This document shows positions 1-8,245 of a DNA stretch of 13,256 nucleotides, piece after piece. Where the stretch lies: NCBI GenBank assembly GCA_025061935.1, contig JANWZY010000053.1, positions 1 through 13,256 of the forward strand, written 5' to 3'. Every line of letters begins with the position of its first letter. Position 1 is the first letter of the stretch. The notes below the pieces were generated by a model. It was not told where the DNA came from, searched no databases, and saw only the letters and a list, made by a program, of their open reading frames with translations. The position numbers and the translations under genes were made by a program. The DNA comes from Verrucomicrobiia bacterium (lineage in GTDB: Bacteria > Verrucomicrobiota > Verrucomicrobiia > Limisphaerales > DTLC01).

Positions 1-854
1 ACCTGAGGCTCGGCAAGCGTGTCCGCCGCTTCACACAAAAGCCAGCTCGCCTCGATGTCGTGCCCGAATGTGTACGTGTCGGAACGCGCTTCCCATGCAT
101 CGTTGAAAAAATGGCGCAAATGGAACGTCGAGCGGTCGAGGATCCGCGTCTCGAACAACTCGACCAGCTCGCGCAGTCTGGCGGCGACACGCCGGTCTGG
201 CCAAATCCGGTATAGGTTGGTAAACGCCTCCAGCACATGCAGGTGGCAGTTCATGGACTTCCGCTCTGGCATGTCCTTTTCACTGAGCCGCGCGCCCGGG
301 CCGGCCTCAGTCCAATTGCGTGCGCAAACCTCGACATAGCCACCATTCACCGGGTCATGCGCGTATGTTTCGAGCAGCTCGAACAACTCGATTGCGCGCG
401 CACGCGCCAGCTCCGACCCGAACGCGCGATGGTACTCGGCGAGCGCGTAAATGCAAAAAGCCTGACCATAGGTCTTTTTCGAGTCGTCGAGCACACGCCA
501 TTGGTTGTCCAGGCGCCAGACCGCGCCACCGTGCTCGTTGTCCCAAAACTTCCCGAGAACAATCTCGAACGCGCGCTCGGCCATGCGCCGGTGCATTGGC
601 TCGGGTCGAGCCAGGTACACAGCAGAAAAAGTCCAAAGCAACCGTGCGTTCAAGATCAACCCCTGCGGTTTGCTAAAATCCGGTTGAAGGTTGTTCGACA
701 GCCACGGCATCCACCCGCCGTGCACGGCGTTCAACGCCGGCCCGCACCAAAAGGGCAAAATGTGCGAATAAAGCTGTGCGCGTACGCGGTCTTGGAACCG
801 CGCGCGCGCCTCCGGGCCGATTTCATACCTATCCGACTGGCTACTCGGAAGCAT
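1..854 (-). CDS. Cellobiose/mannobiose 2-epimerase family protein (AGE family), C-terminus cut by window edge
   Basis: This reading frame has no stop up to the left edge, so about 284 residues are present where the family is normally about 390-420. It belongs to the N-acylglucosamine/cellobiose 2-epimerase family, an (alpha/alpha)6 barrel that interconverts glucose and mannose at the reducing end of beta-1,4 disaccharides. Family landmarks seen in order are GGWMPWLSNN and GLILNARLLWTFSAVY near the N-terminus, KTYGQAFCIYALAEY, KSMNCHLHVLEAFTNLYR (His204 and His206) and TFGHDIEASWLL (His265). From memory of the Rhodothermus marinus enzyme, one His of HLH and the His of GHDIE are catalytic; a third catalytic His would lie beyond the edge. 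The ATG at 854 lies inside the end of the upstream hydrolase gene (14-nt overlap), which suggests translational coupling. There is no signal peptide, so it is probably cytoplasmic. Next to a mannanase, mannobiose is the likeliest substrate; cellobiose or N-acylglucosamine remain possible. Confidence 0.88.
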   Translation of the reverse strand, partial: MLPSSQSDRYEIGPEARARFQDRVRAQLYSHILPFWCGPALNAVHGGWMPWLSNNLQPDFSKPQGLILNARLLWTFSAVYLARPEPMHRRMAERAFEIVLGKFWDNEHGGAVWRLDNQWRVLDDSKKTYGQAFCIYALAEYHRAFGSELARARAIELFELLETYAHDPVNGGYVEVCARNWTEAGPGARLSEKDMPERKSMNCHLHVLEAFTNLYRIWPDRRVAARLRELVELFETRILDRSTFHLRHFFNDAWEARSDTYTFGHDIEASWLLCEAADTLAEPQ

Positions 855-2730
855 ACATGATTTCGACCCGCCCAATTTGGACATTGCCCACGAACTCGAT
901 CTCCAAAAATTTCGCGCCGCGCGGCATCTGCACCGGCTCGTACAGCACCGGCACCCAGTAGCGATAATCCCCCGGACCCGCGTAATATGCCGTCTTGCGG
1001 CACACAATCGGCGCAAAACCCGTGCCGCCCTGCGACGCGCGCACGCTCAGACCTCCGGCTCCGTCCGTGTGGAAAGCATAAATCCGGAAGCTCGAAATCT
1101 CGTTCGGTACCCGGTAAACGATTCTGGCGCCGCGCCGCCCGGCCAGCCGGTGCGCGTCCTCCTTAGCCTGCCGGCAATTGTCGGTCTTCAGCTCGAGCAC
1201 ACCCGACGTTTTGTATGCCTTGCGCAAGTCCGCCATTTCGTCCACAACAATCCCCCCACTGACCTGAACCGGGCCAAACGGTGCCGAGGGTTCGGACACG
1301 CCGGACCGATTCACTGCGCGCACGCGGTAGTACCACCGGCCGGGCCGAGCGGACTCGTCCACAAACAACGGCCGGTACTGGACAAAACACTCGTCAACGT
1401 TCGTCGCCACGACCGTCCACGGGCCGGCTGCTGCGGGCGCGCGCTCGACAATGTAATGCGTGGCGCCTACCGAACCTTGCCATGTGATGCCGACCCCGGC
1501 CCTGGGCGGAATCAGCCTCGGCGGGGCCGGCACGCATAGCGCAGGCGGCGCCAATCCCCTGATTTTGAAAGCGTAGGAACGCGCCATGCGCATCAAGCCG
1601 ATCTCGTCATACGCATCTCCTAAAGGCGAGCCCGGCCAGTGAAATGCCTTGTACCGATCCCCCCCGGCCGGCTCGCTGTGCCAATAGAACCCGCCGTCGC
1701 GGTTCCGGAACCGGAGGCTCCACAGCAGTCCGCCCGCCGCGCCGCTGTCCATGATCGCTTTCATCGCGGCGACCATCTGCGGCGTCTCTACAAATCCGAA
1801 TTCTCCGACAATGTACGGCTTGCTGCGCGCCTTCGCCCTGGCCGCGTTCTGACGGATCAGCCGGGCGAAGCTCGGACGCAGGCCCGGATAATGGTGCGTC
1901 GTGACAATATCGACCTCCGGCATTTCGAGCGATTCGTTACGCAACACCGTAGCATTGTAGCCGTCCATTACCAGGTGATTCGTGTCGAGCGATTTAATGA
2001 ACGCGGCGATTTCACGCGTCCACGCTGGGGGTGACTCGAGCTCGTTGCCAGTTTCCCAGCAAAGAATGGCTTTGTCCTCGCAGTACCGCGTACCTGTAAG
2101 AGTATTGGTCCGCGTCACAACGAACCGGATGGTTTCTTTGAAGTCGGCCATCACCGCTGGGTCGTGCCAAAACGCCTCTTTCGGCTTGCCGCGGAAGCCC
2201 GCGTACTCAGCCGCGCCGCCCCACCAACTCCAATTATCAACAAACGGGATGATGAGCCGCACTCCTTCCTCGTTTGCGACTTTCAACACCATGTCCAATA
2301 CACGGAAGCCCTCCTCATTGAACCGGCCCGGGCCGAGCACATGACACGGCTTGTCCGGCGGGTCGTTCGTACGCCGGACAGACAAGACGTAAATCCTGAC
2401 CACCTGACCACCCATTTGACTGACTGCGGCCAGGGCATCTCTGACCTCGAACTCGTCCGGCCAACGGAATGCGTTGGTCTCATCGAACGCGAGGTTGTCT
2501 TCGACGTAGTGCAGATTCGGCACATTCCACGAGATGAACCGGAACGGCTTGGCGCCGTCGAACAATTGCCCGTCCCGCGCAGTGACAAAGTGCTCGAACC
2601 CGCGCCCAGCGCCGCTGCACGCTGGTGCTGCCGCAATCAACGCGCACAAGCACAAACACGCCGTTGGCACAGGCCGAATCTTGCGCGCAATGTGGCGCAG
2701 CCTATTGAAGACAAACCGGCAGAAGACCAT
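841..2730 (-). CDS. Exported GH5-type endo-beta-mannanase-like hydrolase with FN3-like and C-terminal beta-sandwich domains
   Basis: This is a glycoside hydrolase of clan A, best matching GH5 mannan endo-1,4-beta-mannosidases. Residue numbers here count from a TTG at 2745; the ATG at 2730 is residue 6 and is my preferred start, since neither has a clear ribosome binding site. A basic N-terminus and hydrophobic stretch (about 28-42, ending AAAPAC) form a signal peptide. The catalytic barrel spans about 50-395, with the acid/base in ETGNELE (Glu235), HHY at 284-286, the nucleophile in VGEFGF (Glu315), and Trp342 at the end of the last strand. Residues 405-495 resemble a fibronectin type III module (YIVERA, YYRVRAVN). 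Residues 497-634 look like a beta-sandwich, possibly carbohydrate binding; that is inferred. The gene lies 77 nt after the pseudopilin stop and overlaps the epimerase start. Secreted mannanase plus cytosolic epimerase fits a beta-mannan pathway. A related GH5 beta-glucanase specificity cannot be excluded. Confidence 0.85.
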   Translation of the reverse strand: MVFCRFVFNRLRHIARKIRPVPTACLCLCALIAAAPACSGAGRGFEHFVTARDGQLFDGAKPFRFISWNVPNLHYVEDNLAFDETNAFRWPDEFEVRDALAAVSQMGGQVVRIYVLSVRRTNDPPDKPCHVLGPGRFNEEGFRVLDMVLKVANEEGVRLIIPFVDNWSWWGGAAEYAGFRGKPKEAFWHDPAVMADFKETIRFVVTRTNTLTGTRYCEDKAILCWETGNELESPPAWTREIAAFIKSLDTNHLVMDGYNATVLRNESLEMPEVDIVTTHHYPGLRPSFARLIRQNAARAKARSKPYIVGEFGFVETPQMVAAMKAIMDSGAAGGLLWSLRFRNRDGGFYWHSEPAGGDRYKAFHWPGSPLGDAYDEIGLMRMARSYAFKIRGLAPPALCVPAPPRLIPPRAGVGITWQGSVGATHYIVERAPAAAGPWTVVATNVDECFVQYRPLFVDESARPGRWYYRVRAVNRSGVSEPSAPFGPVQVSGGIVVDEMADLRKAYKTSGVLELKTDNCRQAKEDAHRLAGRRGARIVYRVPNEISSFRIYAFHTDGAGGLSVRASQGGTGFAPIVCRKTAYYAGPGDYRYWVPVLYEPVQMPRGAKFLEIEFVGNVQIGRVEIMYASE

Positions 2731-2807
2731 AAAAACTTTTGTCAACCGCGGCGCACAATCGGTTTACAGCCCCGCGCTGGGTGCCCCGCGCACGGCGGCT
2801 TTACGGC

Positions 2808-3776
2808 TTAATCGCCCCGTACCATTGTCCACATCCCTTTGGGGGCATTCGTCGTGCCCGTGCCCACGGTATCAATTGTCCTGAGCGTGGCTACGTGCCC
2901 GTCATAGAACAGGTAATTAAACCGCCTGCCGTGAATCCCGTAGGCAACCGAGCCGTAATTTAACACGGCGCTGGCGTCGCCGATCTGGACACAGTCAGGA
3001 GTGATCCCGTCGGAGGTGGTAGGCGGGAGCCGCGAACCCGGTCCCGCGCAAAACGATGGCCAATCGTTTCCTGCAATGTTCCTGCCGTTCGGCAATTCAA
3101 CCAGCAAGAACGCACCGGCGGGATCGGGTATCGCCGCGGTGCGGTAGCCGCGCGGTTCCCAATCCGGCAGCGCGCCGCCACCGACATTGTAATAAACGCC
3201 GATTCCATAAACCGGTTGGGGCAACGGCGCCGTGGCAGAGCGCAATTGCCAGCTCGGCCCAGCCCAGTTTACCGCGTAAGACCGACGTTGCCCGAAAGCA
3301 GCATAATTAATCGTAATCTCGCGCCTATCGGCCGGGCACTTGAGCGTTTTCGGTACAAAATCGCCATCCGTAATACCGAGCATCAGGTCCGCTTCGGTGT
3401 CCGTGCCGCCGATCAACCTGTGAATGTAATCGTCCCAACTCAGTTGGTACTGGTACGGGCCGGTGGAAAAAGCCGCCGGGGGGTACATGTCATTTCGCTC
3501 ACTTGCAAAAAGCGTGAATGCGGTACCCAATTGCTTCATTTGCGCCGTGCATTGCACGCGCCACGCGCGCGCCTTGGCCGCCGCGAGCGCCGGGAGCAAC
3601 AACGCCGCCAGTATCGCAATAATTCCTATAACAACCAGCAGCTCGACAAGCGTAAACGCACCGGGCCGGCTGGTCGCCGCGCCAGATAAACCGGAGCCTC
3701 CAGCGCGCGCAGGTGCCACCCGCAACGCTTGTGGCACGGACCGAACGAACGTATGTACGCTATCCAACCTATTCAC
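2808..3776 (-). CDS. Prepilin-type N-terminal cleavage/methylation and H-X9-DG domain protein (pseudopilin)
   Basis: The protein is a type IV/type II-secretion-like pseudopilin of the large H-X9-DG class common in Verrucomicrobiota and Planctomycetota. From the GTG at 3776 it has 322 residues. A basic leader ends RPGAFTLVELLVVIGII, with predicted prepilin peptidase cleavage between Ala40 and Phe41 and the conserved Glu at mature position +5 (Glu45). This is followed by a hydrophobic helix and the typical ALLLPALAAAKARA segment. The C-terminal signature is His282, nine residues, then Asp292-Gly293 (HGRRFNYLFYDG). The globular part with CPADRR and repeated aromatic/Gly segments fits the class. 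There is no ATG before the leader. GTG at 3776 overlaps the upstream stop by 8 nt (GTGAATAG), while TTG at 3788 is a longer alternative. The exact role of this class is unknown; assembly into a periplasmic or surface fibre is inferred from the N-terminus. The gene sits between a lipoprotein gene and the mannanase gene. Confidence 0.9.
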   Translation of the reverse strand: MNRLDSVHTFVRSVPQALRVAPARAGGSGLSGAATSRPGAFTLVELLVVIGIIAILAALLLPALAAAKARAWRVQCTAQMKQLGTAFTLFASERNDMYPPAAFSTGPYQYQLSWDDYIHRLIGGTDTEADLMLGITDGDFVPKTLKCPADRREITINYAAFGQRRSYAVNWAGPSWQLRSATAPLPQPVYGIGVYYNVGGGALPDWEPRGYRTAAIPDPAGAFLLVELPNGRNIAGNDWPSFCAGPGSRLPPTTSDGITPDCVQIGDASAVLNYGSVAYGIHGRRFNYLFYDGHVATLRTIDTVGTGTTNAPKGMWTMVRGD

Positions 3777-4098
3777 TTGCCAACACAACTTCGACCCGCT
3801 TAGGGTCTATTGCAAACTTCTTGCCCGGCGGCGGAGTCGGTATGGCCCGCAAGTACCCGGCTCTGAGAAGCTCGTCGAGGCTGGCCGGGACACGCCGGTT
3901 CTCGACGCTGAACTTGCGCAACGCATGTGTAAGCTCGGCCAGGACTGCGGCAGGATCAGATTCGGCGACCTTCTGCAATTGGTCCGCTGGACGTGGCGAT
4001 GATGCCTCAGCATGGCTCCCAGGCCTGGCCGCGCCATTTTTACTGCATCCACCCAGCGCAATCACACCTGCGAAAAGCCCTATTACGAGCCGATTCAT
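3769..4098 (-). CDS. Small lipoprotein with a pseudopilin-like globular segment
   Basis: The 109-residue product starts with an ATG and a short lipoprotein signal peptide (MNRLVIGLFAGVIALGGC). The lipobox LGGC places the lipidated cysteine at residue 18. A Pro/Ser-rich linker runs to about residue 40. Residues about 52-100 (LTHALRKFSVENRRVPASL, DELLRAGYLRAIP) resemble the part that follows the N-terminal helix in GspG-type pseudopilins, where an amphipathic helix leads into an RxP-SLxEL-GYL-P pattern. The methylated N-terminal helix itself is replaced by the lipobox. The gene is first in the minus-strand operon and its end overlaps the start of the pseudopilin gene, so a physical link between the two products is likely. 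I do not recognise a named family, and the pseudopilin resemblance is a pattern judgement rather than a search result. No strong ribosome binding site is visible. Confidence 0.8.
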   Translation of the reverse strand: MNRLVIGLFAGVIALGGCSKNGAARPGSHAEASSPRPADQLQKVAESDPAAVLAELTHALRKFSVENRRVPASLDELLRAGYLRAIPTPPPGKKFAIDPKRVEVVLASE

Positions 4099-4307
4099 AC
4101 CCGGCCAATCGGTTAATTACACATGTTCCCACGACCAGTCATGTCTTCAAGAACCACGGCATCGTGGCACTGTCGTGCCCGTGCGGCCGCAGGCTGCCCG
4201 GTCAGTCCAAATACGCGCCAATAACCGAATACGCTTCACAACTCGAACCCAAGTTTGCAAAATTCGCCGGCATGTGGAAACAAAATAAAAATGCGACAGT
4301 CCCGCAA
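4099..4307. promoter_or_regulatory. Divergent intergenic region with clustered short palindromes
   Basis: This roughly 200-nt region separates the mannan/pseudopilin operon (leftward) from the pectinase gene (rightward) and must carry both promoters. No convincing -35/-10 pair stands out on either strand. It does hold CCACG-GCAT-CGTGG (4154-4167), the overlapping GGCAC-TGTC-GTGCC (4166-4179) and the perfect 10-mer TGCGGCCGCA (4182-4191) within 40 nt. These could be operator half-sites for a shared regulator or alternative RNA stems. Function is inferred from position only. Confidence 0.35.
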
Positions 4308-6896
4308 ATGAGAGCAAAACTCGCTTACAACTTGGCGGTTTACGGCTTTGCACTCCTTATTTGCGCAACTGCGTCCACGGTTGCATTCGCAAATGGCGCG
4401 GGTCGGTTCGATGGCGCTACGCCGCTCGAATGGTCTGTGCGTCTGGCCGACGCCGAAATAGCCAGGCGCGGCGACTCGCTTGCATGGCGGCCCGGCGGCC
4501 GCGCACGCTGGGATTACACTGCCGGCCTGTTCACGCTTTCACTATTGAAACTGCACGAGCACGTGCCGAACCCGCGGTACTTCCAGTTCGTGCAAGAGGC
4601 CATCGGGTCATTTATTACACCCGACGGAGACATTCAAACGTACCGGCTCGATGAATACAACATTGACCACATCAACCCCGGCAAAACAGTGCTCGCATTG
4701 TACAGGCTCACAAACGAGCCGCGCTACAAAAAGGCCGCTGATCTGCTCCGCAAACAACTGTCGAGCCACCCCCGGACCAGTGAAGGCGGGTTCTGGCACA
4801 AGCAGCGGTACCCGTATCAGATGTGGCTCGACGGGCTTTACATGGGCGCGCCGTTCTATGCCGAATACATCATGCTGTTCGGGCCGGCTGAAGACTTCGA
4901 TGACGTGGTAAAACAATTCCGGCTGATGGACAAAGCCGCTTATGATCCAAAAACGGGCCTTTACTACCACGGGTGGGACGAAAAGCGCCAACAACCCTGG
5001 GCCAATCCGCGCACAGGCCTATCTTCGAACTTCTGGGGCCGTGCCGTCGGCTGGTGGGTCATGGCACAGGTGGACGTGCTGGATTTCTTGCCCGAGTCGC
5101 ATCCAGGCCGTAAAGAGATCCTCGGCATACTAAACAAAACCGCCAAGGGCATAGTGCGGTGGCAGGACAAAGACACCGGTGTGTGGTGGCAGGTGCTAGA
5201 TCAGCCGGAGCGCGAGGGGAACTATCGCGAAGCGACCGCCTCGTGCATGTTTGTCTATGCGCTAGCCAAAGCCGTGAACCGGGGATACCTGACCCGCGAT
5301 TACATCCCTGCTATCGTCCGCGGTTACGAGGGCATCATTAAACAGTTTATTAGAACGAATGAGCAGGGCGCCGTCTCACTCACGCGCTGCTGTTCTGTGG
5401 CCGGGTTGGGCTTTACTACAACCGTCGGGGGCAAGACGCGCCCGCGCGACGGCTCGTTCGAATATTACATTTTCGAGGCCGTGGTTGACAACGACCTCAA
5501 AGGCGTCGGGCCGTTTATCCTCGCCGGCATCGAGATGCAAAAATTACTTGCCCTGCCAATGAAGATCGAAGGCAACCCGGCTCTATCCAAAGAAGGTTGG
5601 GCGCTGGTACCGGAAATCCTGGCCCGGATTAAGCCGCCGGTGTTCCCGGACAGGGATTTCGTTATTACAGATTACGGCGCGGTCGGCGACGGCAAAACAG
5701 ACTGCACCAAGGCAATTGCGCGCGCAATCGAGGCGTGCCACAAAGCTGGTGGCGGCAGAGTAGTTGTACCGCCGGGCAACTACCATACCGGCCCGATCCG
5801 GCTGCTGAGCAATGTCAACCTGCATGTGGCAGAAGGCGCAACGCTGCTGTTCAGTACGAATACGACAGACTACCTGCCGCCGGTCCTCACCAGATGGGAA
5901 GGACTCGAGTTGTACAACTACTCGCCGCTTATCTACGCCTACGGGCAGGAAAACATCGCCGTCACGGGCAAAGGTACCCTAGACGGGCGCGGCGAGCCAT
6001 GGTGGCCCTGGAAAGGCCGCTGGAAAAACCGCCAAGACTGGGCCAACAACCCGCAACAACAAAAGAGCGCGCGCGACAGGCTAATCGAACAGGCTCGCAA
6101 CAATGTGCCGGTGTCGCAACGCGTGTATGGCGAGGGCGATTACCTCCGGCCGAACCTGTTCGCGCCGCATAGCTGCCGGAACGTGCTCGTCGAAGGCGTG
6201 CGCGTGCTCAACTCGCCCATGTGGCACCTCAACCCGGTGCTGTGCACCAACGTGATCATCCGTAACGTGACCATTATCGGCCACGGGCCGAACAACGACG
6301 GGTGCAATCCCGAGTCTTGCACAGACGTGCTGATTGAAGGGTGCTATTTCGACACTGGCGACGATTGCATAGCGATCAAGTCAGGCCGGAACGAAGACGG
6401 GCGCCGCATCGGTATACCGTCCTCCAACATAGTCATTCGCCGCTGTACAATGCGCGACGGCCACGGCGGGGTGGTCATCGGCAGCGAAATATCCGGTGGG
6501 TGCAAAAACGTATTTGCCGAGGACTGCGAAATGGACAGCCCGAACCTCGATCGCGTGTTGCGGTTCAAGTCCAACGCGGTGCGCGGCGGCGTGGTCGAAA
6601 ACGTTTACATGCGCAATGTTAAAGTTGGCCAGGTCGCGCGCGCTGTGCTCGAAATTGATTTCCTTTACGAAGAAGGCACAAACGGAATGTTTATGCCGGT
6701 GGTGCGCAACGTGGTCATGGAAAACATTTCCGTGCAGCGCACCCCGCGCGTGCTTTACGTCGTCGGGTTCCCCGGCGCAGAAATCAAAAACGTGCGGATC
6801 TACAACTCCGTTTTCAGGCAGGTCGAGCAAGACGACGTCGTCAAAGAAGCAGACGTCCAATTAATCAACTGCCGGACCGAGCGGAAACAACGGTAG
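4308..6896 (+). CDS. Exported bifunctional pectin hydrolase: GH105 (unsaturated rhamnogalacturonyl hydrolase type) fused to GH28 (polygalacturonase type)
   Basis: From the ATG at 4308 the protein has 862 residues. A signal peptide (MRAKLAYNLAVYGFALLICA..., cleavage near VAFA-N) precedes two catalytic domains. The GH105 domain, about 35-435, shows YQMWLDGLYMGAP (Asp175), YYHGWDEK (Asp224) and NFWGRAVGWWVMA. By recalled alignment to Bacillus YteR, these two Asp match its key acids. The GH28 domain starts at FVITDYGAVGDGKTDC (451) and forms a right-handed beta-helix. It keeps the family motifs: NND with Asp664, GDD with Asp685 and Asp686, GHG with His719, and RFK at 752-754. GH28 hydrolyses galacturonan chains, whereas GH105 removes unsaturated uronate from lyase-made oligosaccharides. 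An ATG at 4272 is a possible earlier start. The frame stays open back to 3993, but that part overlaps the opposite-strand lipoprotein gene and is not credible. It is transcribed away from the mannan operon. Confidence 0.9.
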   Translation: MRAKLAYNLAVYGFALLICATASTVAFANGAGRFDGATPLEWSVRLADAEIARRGDSLAWRPGGRARWDYTAGLFTLSLLKLHEHVPNPRYFQFVQEAIGSFITPDGDIQTYRLDEYNIDHINPGKTVLALYRLTNEPRYKKAADLLRKQLSSHPRTSEGGFWHKQRYPYQMWLDGLYMGAPFYAEYIMLFGPAEDFDDVVKQFRLMDKAAYDPKTGLYYHGWDEKRQQPWANPRTGLSSNFWGRAVGWWVMAQVDVLDFLPESHPGRKEILGILNKTAKGIVRWQDKDTGVWWQVLDQPEREGNYREATASCMFVYALAKAVNRGYLTRDYIPAIVRGYEGIIKQFIRTNEQGAVSLTRCCSVAGLGFTTTVGGKTRPRDGSFEYYIFEAVVDNDLKGVGPFILAGIEMQKLLALPMKIEGNPALSKEGWALVPEILARIKPPVFPDRDFVITDYGAVGDGKTDCTKAIARAIEACHKAGGGRVVVPPGNYHTGPIRLLSNVNLHVAEGATLLFSTNTTDYLPPVLTRWEGLELYNYSPLIYAYGQENIAVTGKGTLDGRGEPWWPWKGRWKNRQDWANNPQQQKSARDRLIEQARNNVPVSQRVYGEGDYLRPNLFAPHSCRNVLVEGVRVLNSPMWHLNPVLCTNVIIRNVTIIGHGPNNDGCNPESCTDVLIEGCYFDTGDDCIAIKSGRNEDGRRIGIPSSNIVIRRCTMRDGHGGVVIGSEISGGCKNVFAEDCEMDSPNLDRVLRFKSNAVRGGVVENVYMRNVKVGQVARAVLEIDFLYEEGTNGMFMPVVRNVVMENISVQRTPRVLYVVGFPGAEIKNVRIYNSVFRQVEQDDVVKEADVQLINCRTERKQR

Positions 6897-7023
6897 GTCG
6901 TAACCCCCCCACGTTCTTTTACGCGCCGGTGCGATCCGGGCCGGGCCACAAACGCACCATTGCAATTTAAGTCGCGCCACACGCCAGGCTCGGCGAAGCG
7001 GCGGAGCGTACGCCTTCAACCAA

Positions 7024-7132
7024 CGCTTTCAAGCCGAGGGCTAATTGGGATCAGAACAGACCGCCAATGGCCAGTGCTAAAAGGCGAGCGAAATCCCCAT
7101 GCCCGCTTTCAATTGAACATGTCCGCTTTCAA
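7024..7132 (+). repeat. Three copies of CGCTTTCAA
   Basis: The 9-mer CGCTTTCAA occurs at 7024-7032, 7104-7112 and 7124-7132, with spacings of 80 and 20 nt. The third copy extends to CTTTCAAGCGA, a sequence that reappears inverted near 8625-8635. The second copy runs into the palindrome TTCAATTGAA. The function is unknown. Confidence 0.4.
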
Positions 7133-7566
7133 GCGAAACTCTTGGACAAACCCGGAAAAACCTCCTGGGCCTTGCATAACTCGGTAACGCTTTTCTCAAC
7201 AGCTCCAATTGGCACTCCGCCTTCAGCCGGGTCGTAAAAGGCACCCGCAGCGGTAAACCATCCAATCGCTCGGCCTTAGGCGTAAGCCAGTTGAAACCGT
7301 GCTGTGGGCCGGCCGCGGTTCCGCTTCCCCTTAGGTAAAGACTAGAGCGAATGAAAAGGCGCCACTCACTGTAAGACTCGCAATTATCGCGCGCTACACA
7401 TCCGGAAAAGGCCGCAAAATTCACGTTCTTGCCGCGCTCTCCAAACCCGAGAGGTTCCATGCATCGTGAAGCGCAGGGTTGGACACACCATCTATGAAAT
7501 TCGGTACGCAACCCAGTCTCCCACCGACACCGGGCAAACCACCTTGTGAATCCGAAGTTGAAACGC

Positions 7567-7582
7567 CGCCGTTAGTACGGCG
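7567..7582. repeat. Perfect 6-bp hairpin CGCCGT-TAGT-ACGGCG
   Basis: This is a perfect inverted repeat with a 4-nt loop inside the gene-free stretch. There is no T-run next to it, so a standard intrinsic terminator is not indicated. Confidence 0.4.
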
Positions 7583-8227
7583 CAGCATTGAGCGATGTCC
7601 TCAACAGTCAATCCTGGCACTCGTTGCTGCGAGGCACTTCTCATACACGAGCCTAGTCAAAACCCGACCACGCAGACGGAGCCTACCGATTAGGCCGAGC
7701 CGCAAACGCGCATTCTCGCCCGCTTGACCCACGCCGACCGCCGTGGCCCGGACATTGCACACCGCTGAGCTAGTTCCTGGCACCAGCACCGAGCTTGAGC
7801 GCTAGATTCAAATTTTACTCGGCCGATTCCACGACCCAACCACTTACCGAGGTGTGATATCCATCAGCCGCCGGGTTCCCGCTCTTGGCAATGCACCGGG
7901 CGTTCGCGTTTGACGCGCGCACGGCCGTGTACAATTTCTGTCGCCCCTCCCGCGGGCTGGTTCGACATTCTGGCTCATTTTTCCACACCGTTGACACAAG
8001 CGGGCTACGGTCTGGCGTCCTCCGCGGCTTTGCACCTGCACAAAATCTTGAGCACCAGCAGGCGCGCCAGACCAAAGCCCGCCACATCAGTGGCGTGGGA
8101 ATGTCCAATCTCCCGTGGTAGGCCAAAGCCCCGAAGGGGACGACTGAGCCTGCGCGTGCGTTCGAGCCTCGAGACGCCGAAGGCCGGAGTCCTTACGAGT
8201 GAGTCATGGGCGATTCGTCCTGCTACG

Positions 8228-8245
8228 CCACAGCGTGACCTGTGG
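8228..8245. repeat. Perfect 6-bp hairpin CCACAG-CGTGAC-CTGTGG
   Basis: This is a perfect inverted repeat with a 6-nt loop, about 90 nt after the small stem CCCC-GAA-GGGG (8129-8139) and just before a GTTAGGCGC 9-mer (8260-8268). No downstream T-run is seen. Confidence 0.4.

Noticed and set aside
237..860. Plus-strand frames across the left edge, up to 207 codons
   Set aside because: The minus strand of the same region encodes a clear 2-epimerase with many family motifs, so these are shadows.
2740..2745. TTGACA on the minus strand as a -35 promoter box
   Set aside because: No -10-like hexamer lies at the right spacing, and the position falls at the start of the hydrolase gene; probably coincidence.
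3993..4307. Upstream extension of the GH105-GH28 reading frame
   Set aside because: It overlaps the opposite-strand lipoprotein gene, and a good signal peptide begins at 4308, so the open frame there is accidental.
7077..7511. Minus-strand frame of 144 codons
   Set aside because: It has no family resemblance I can name and low-quality composition. It could be part of an interspersed repeat, but I cannot show it.
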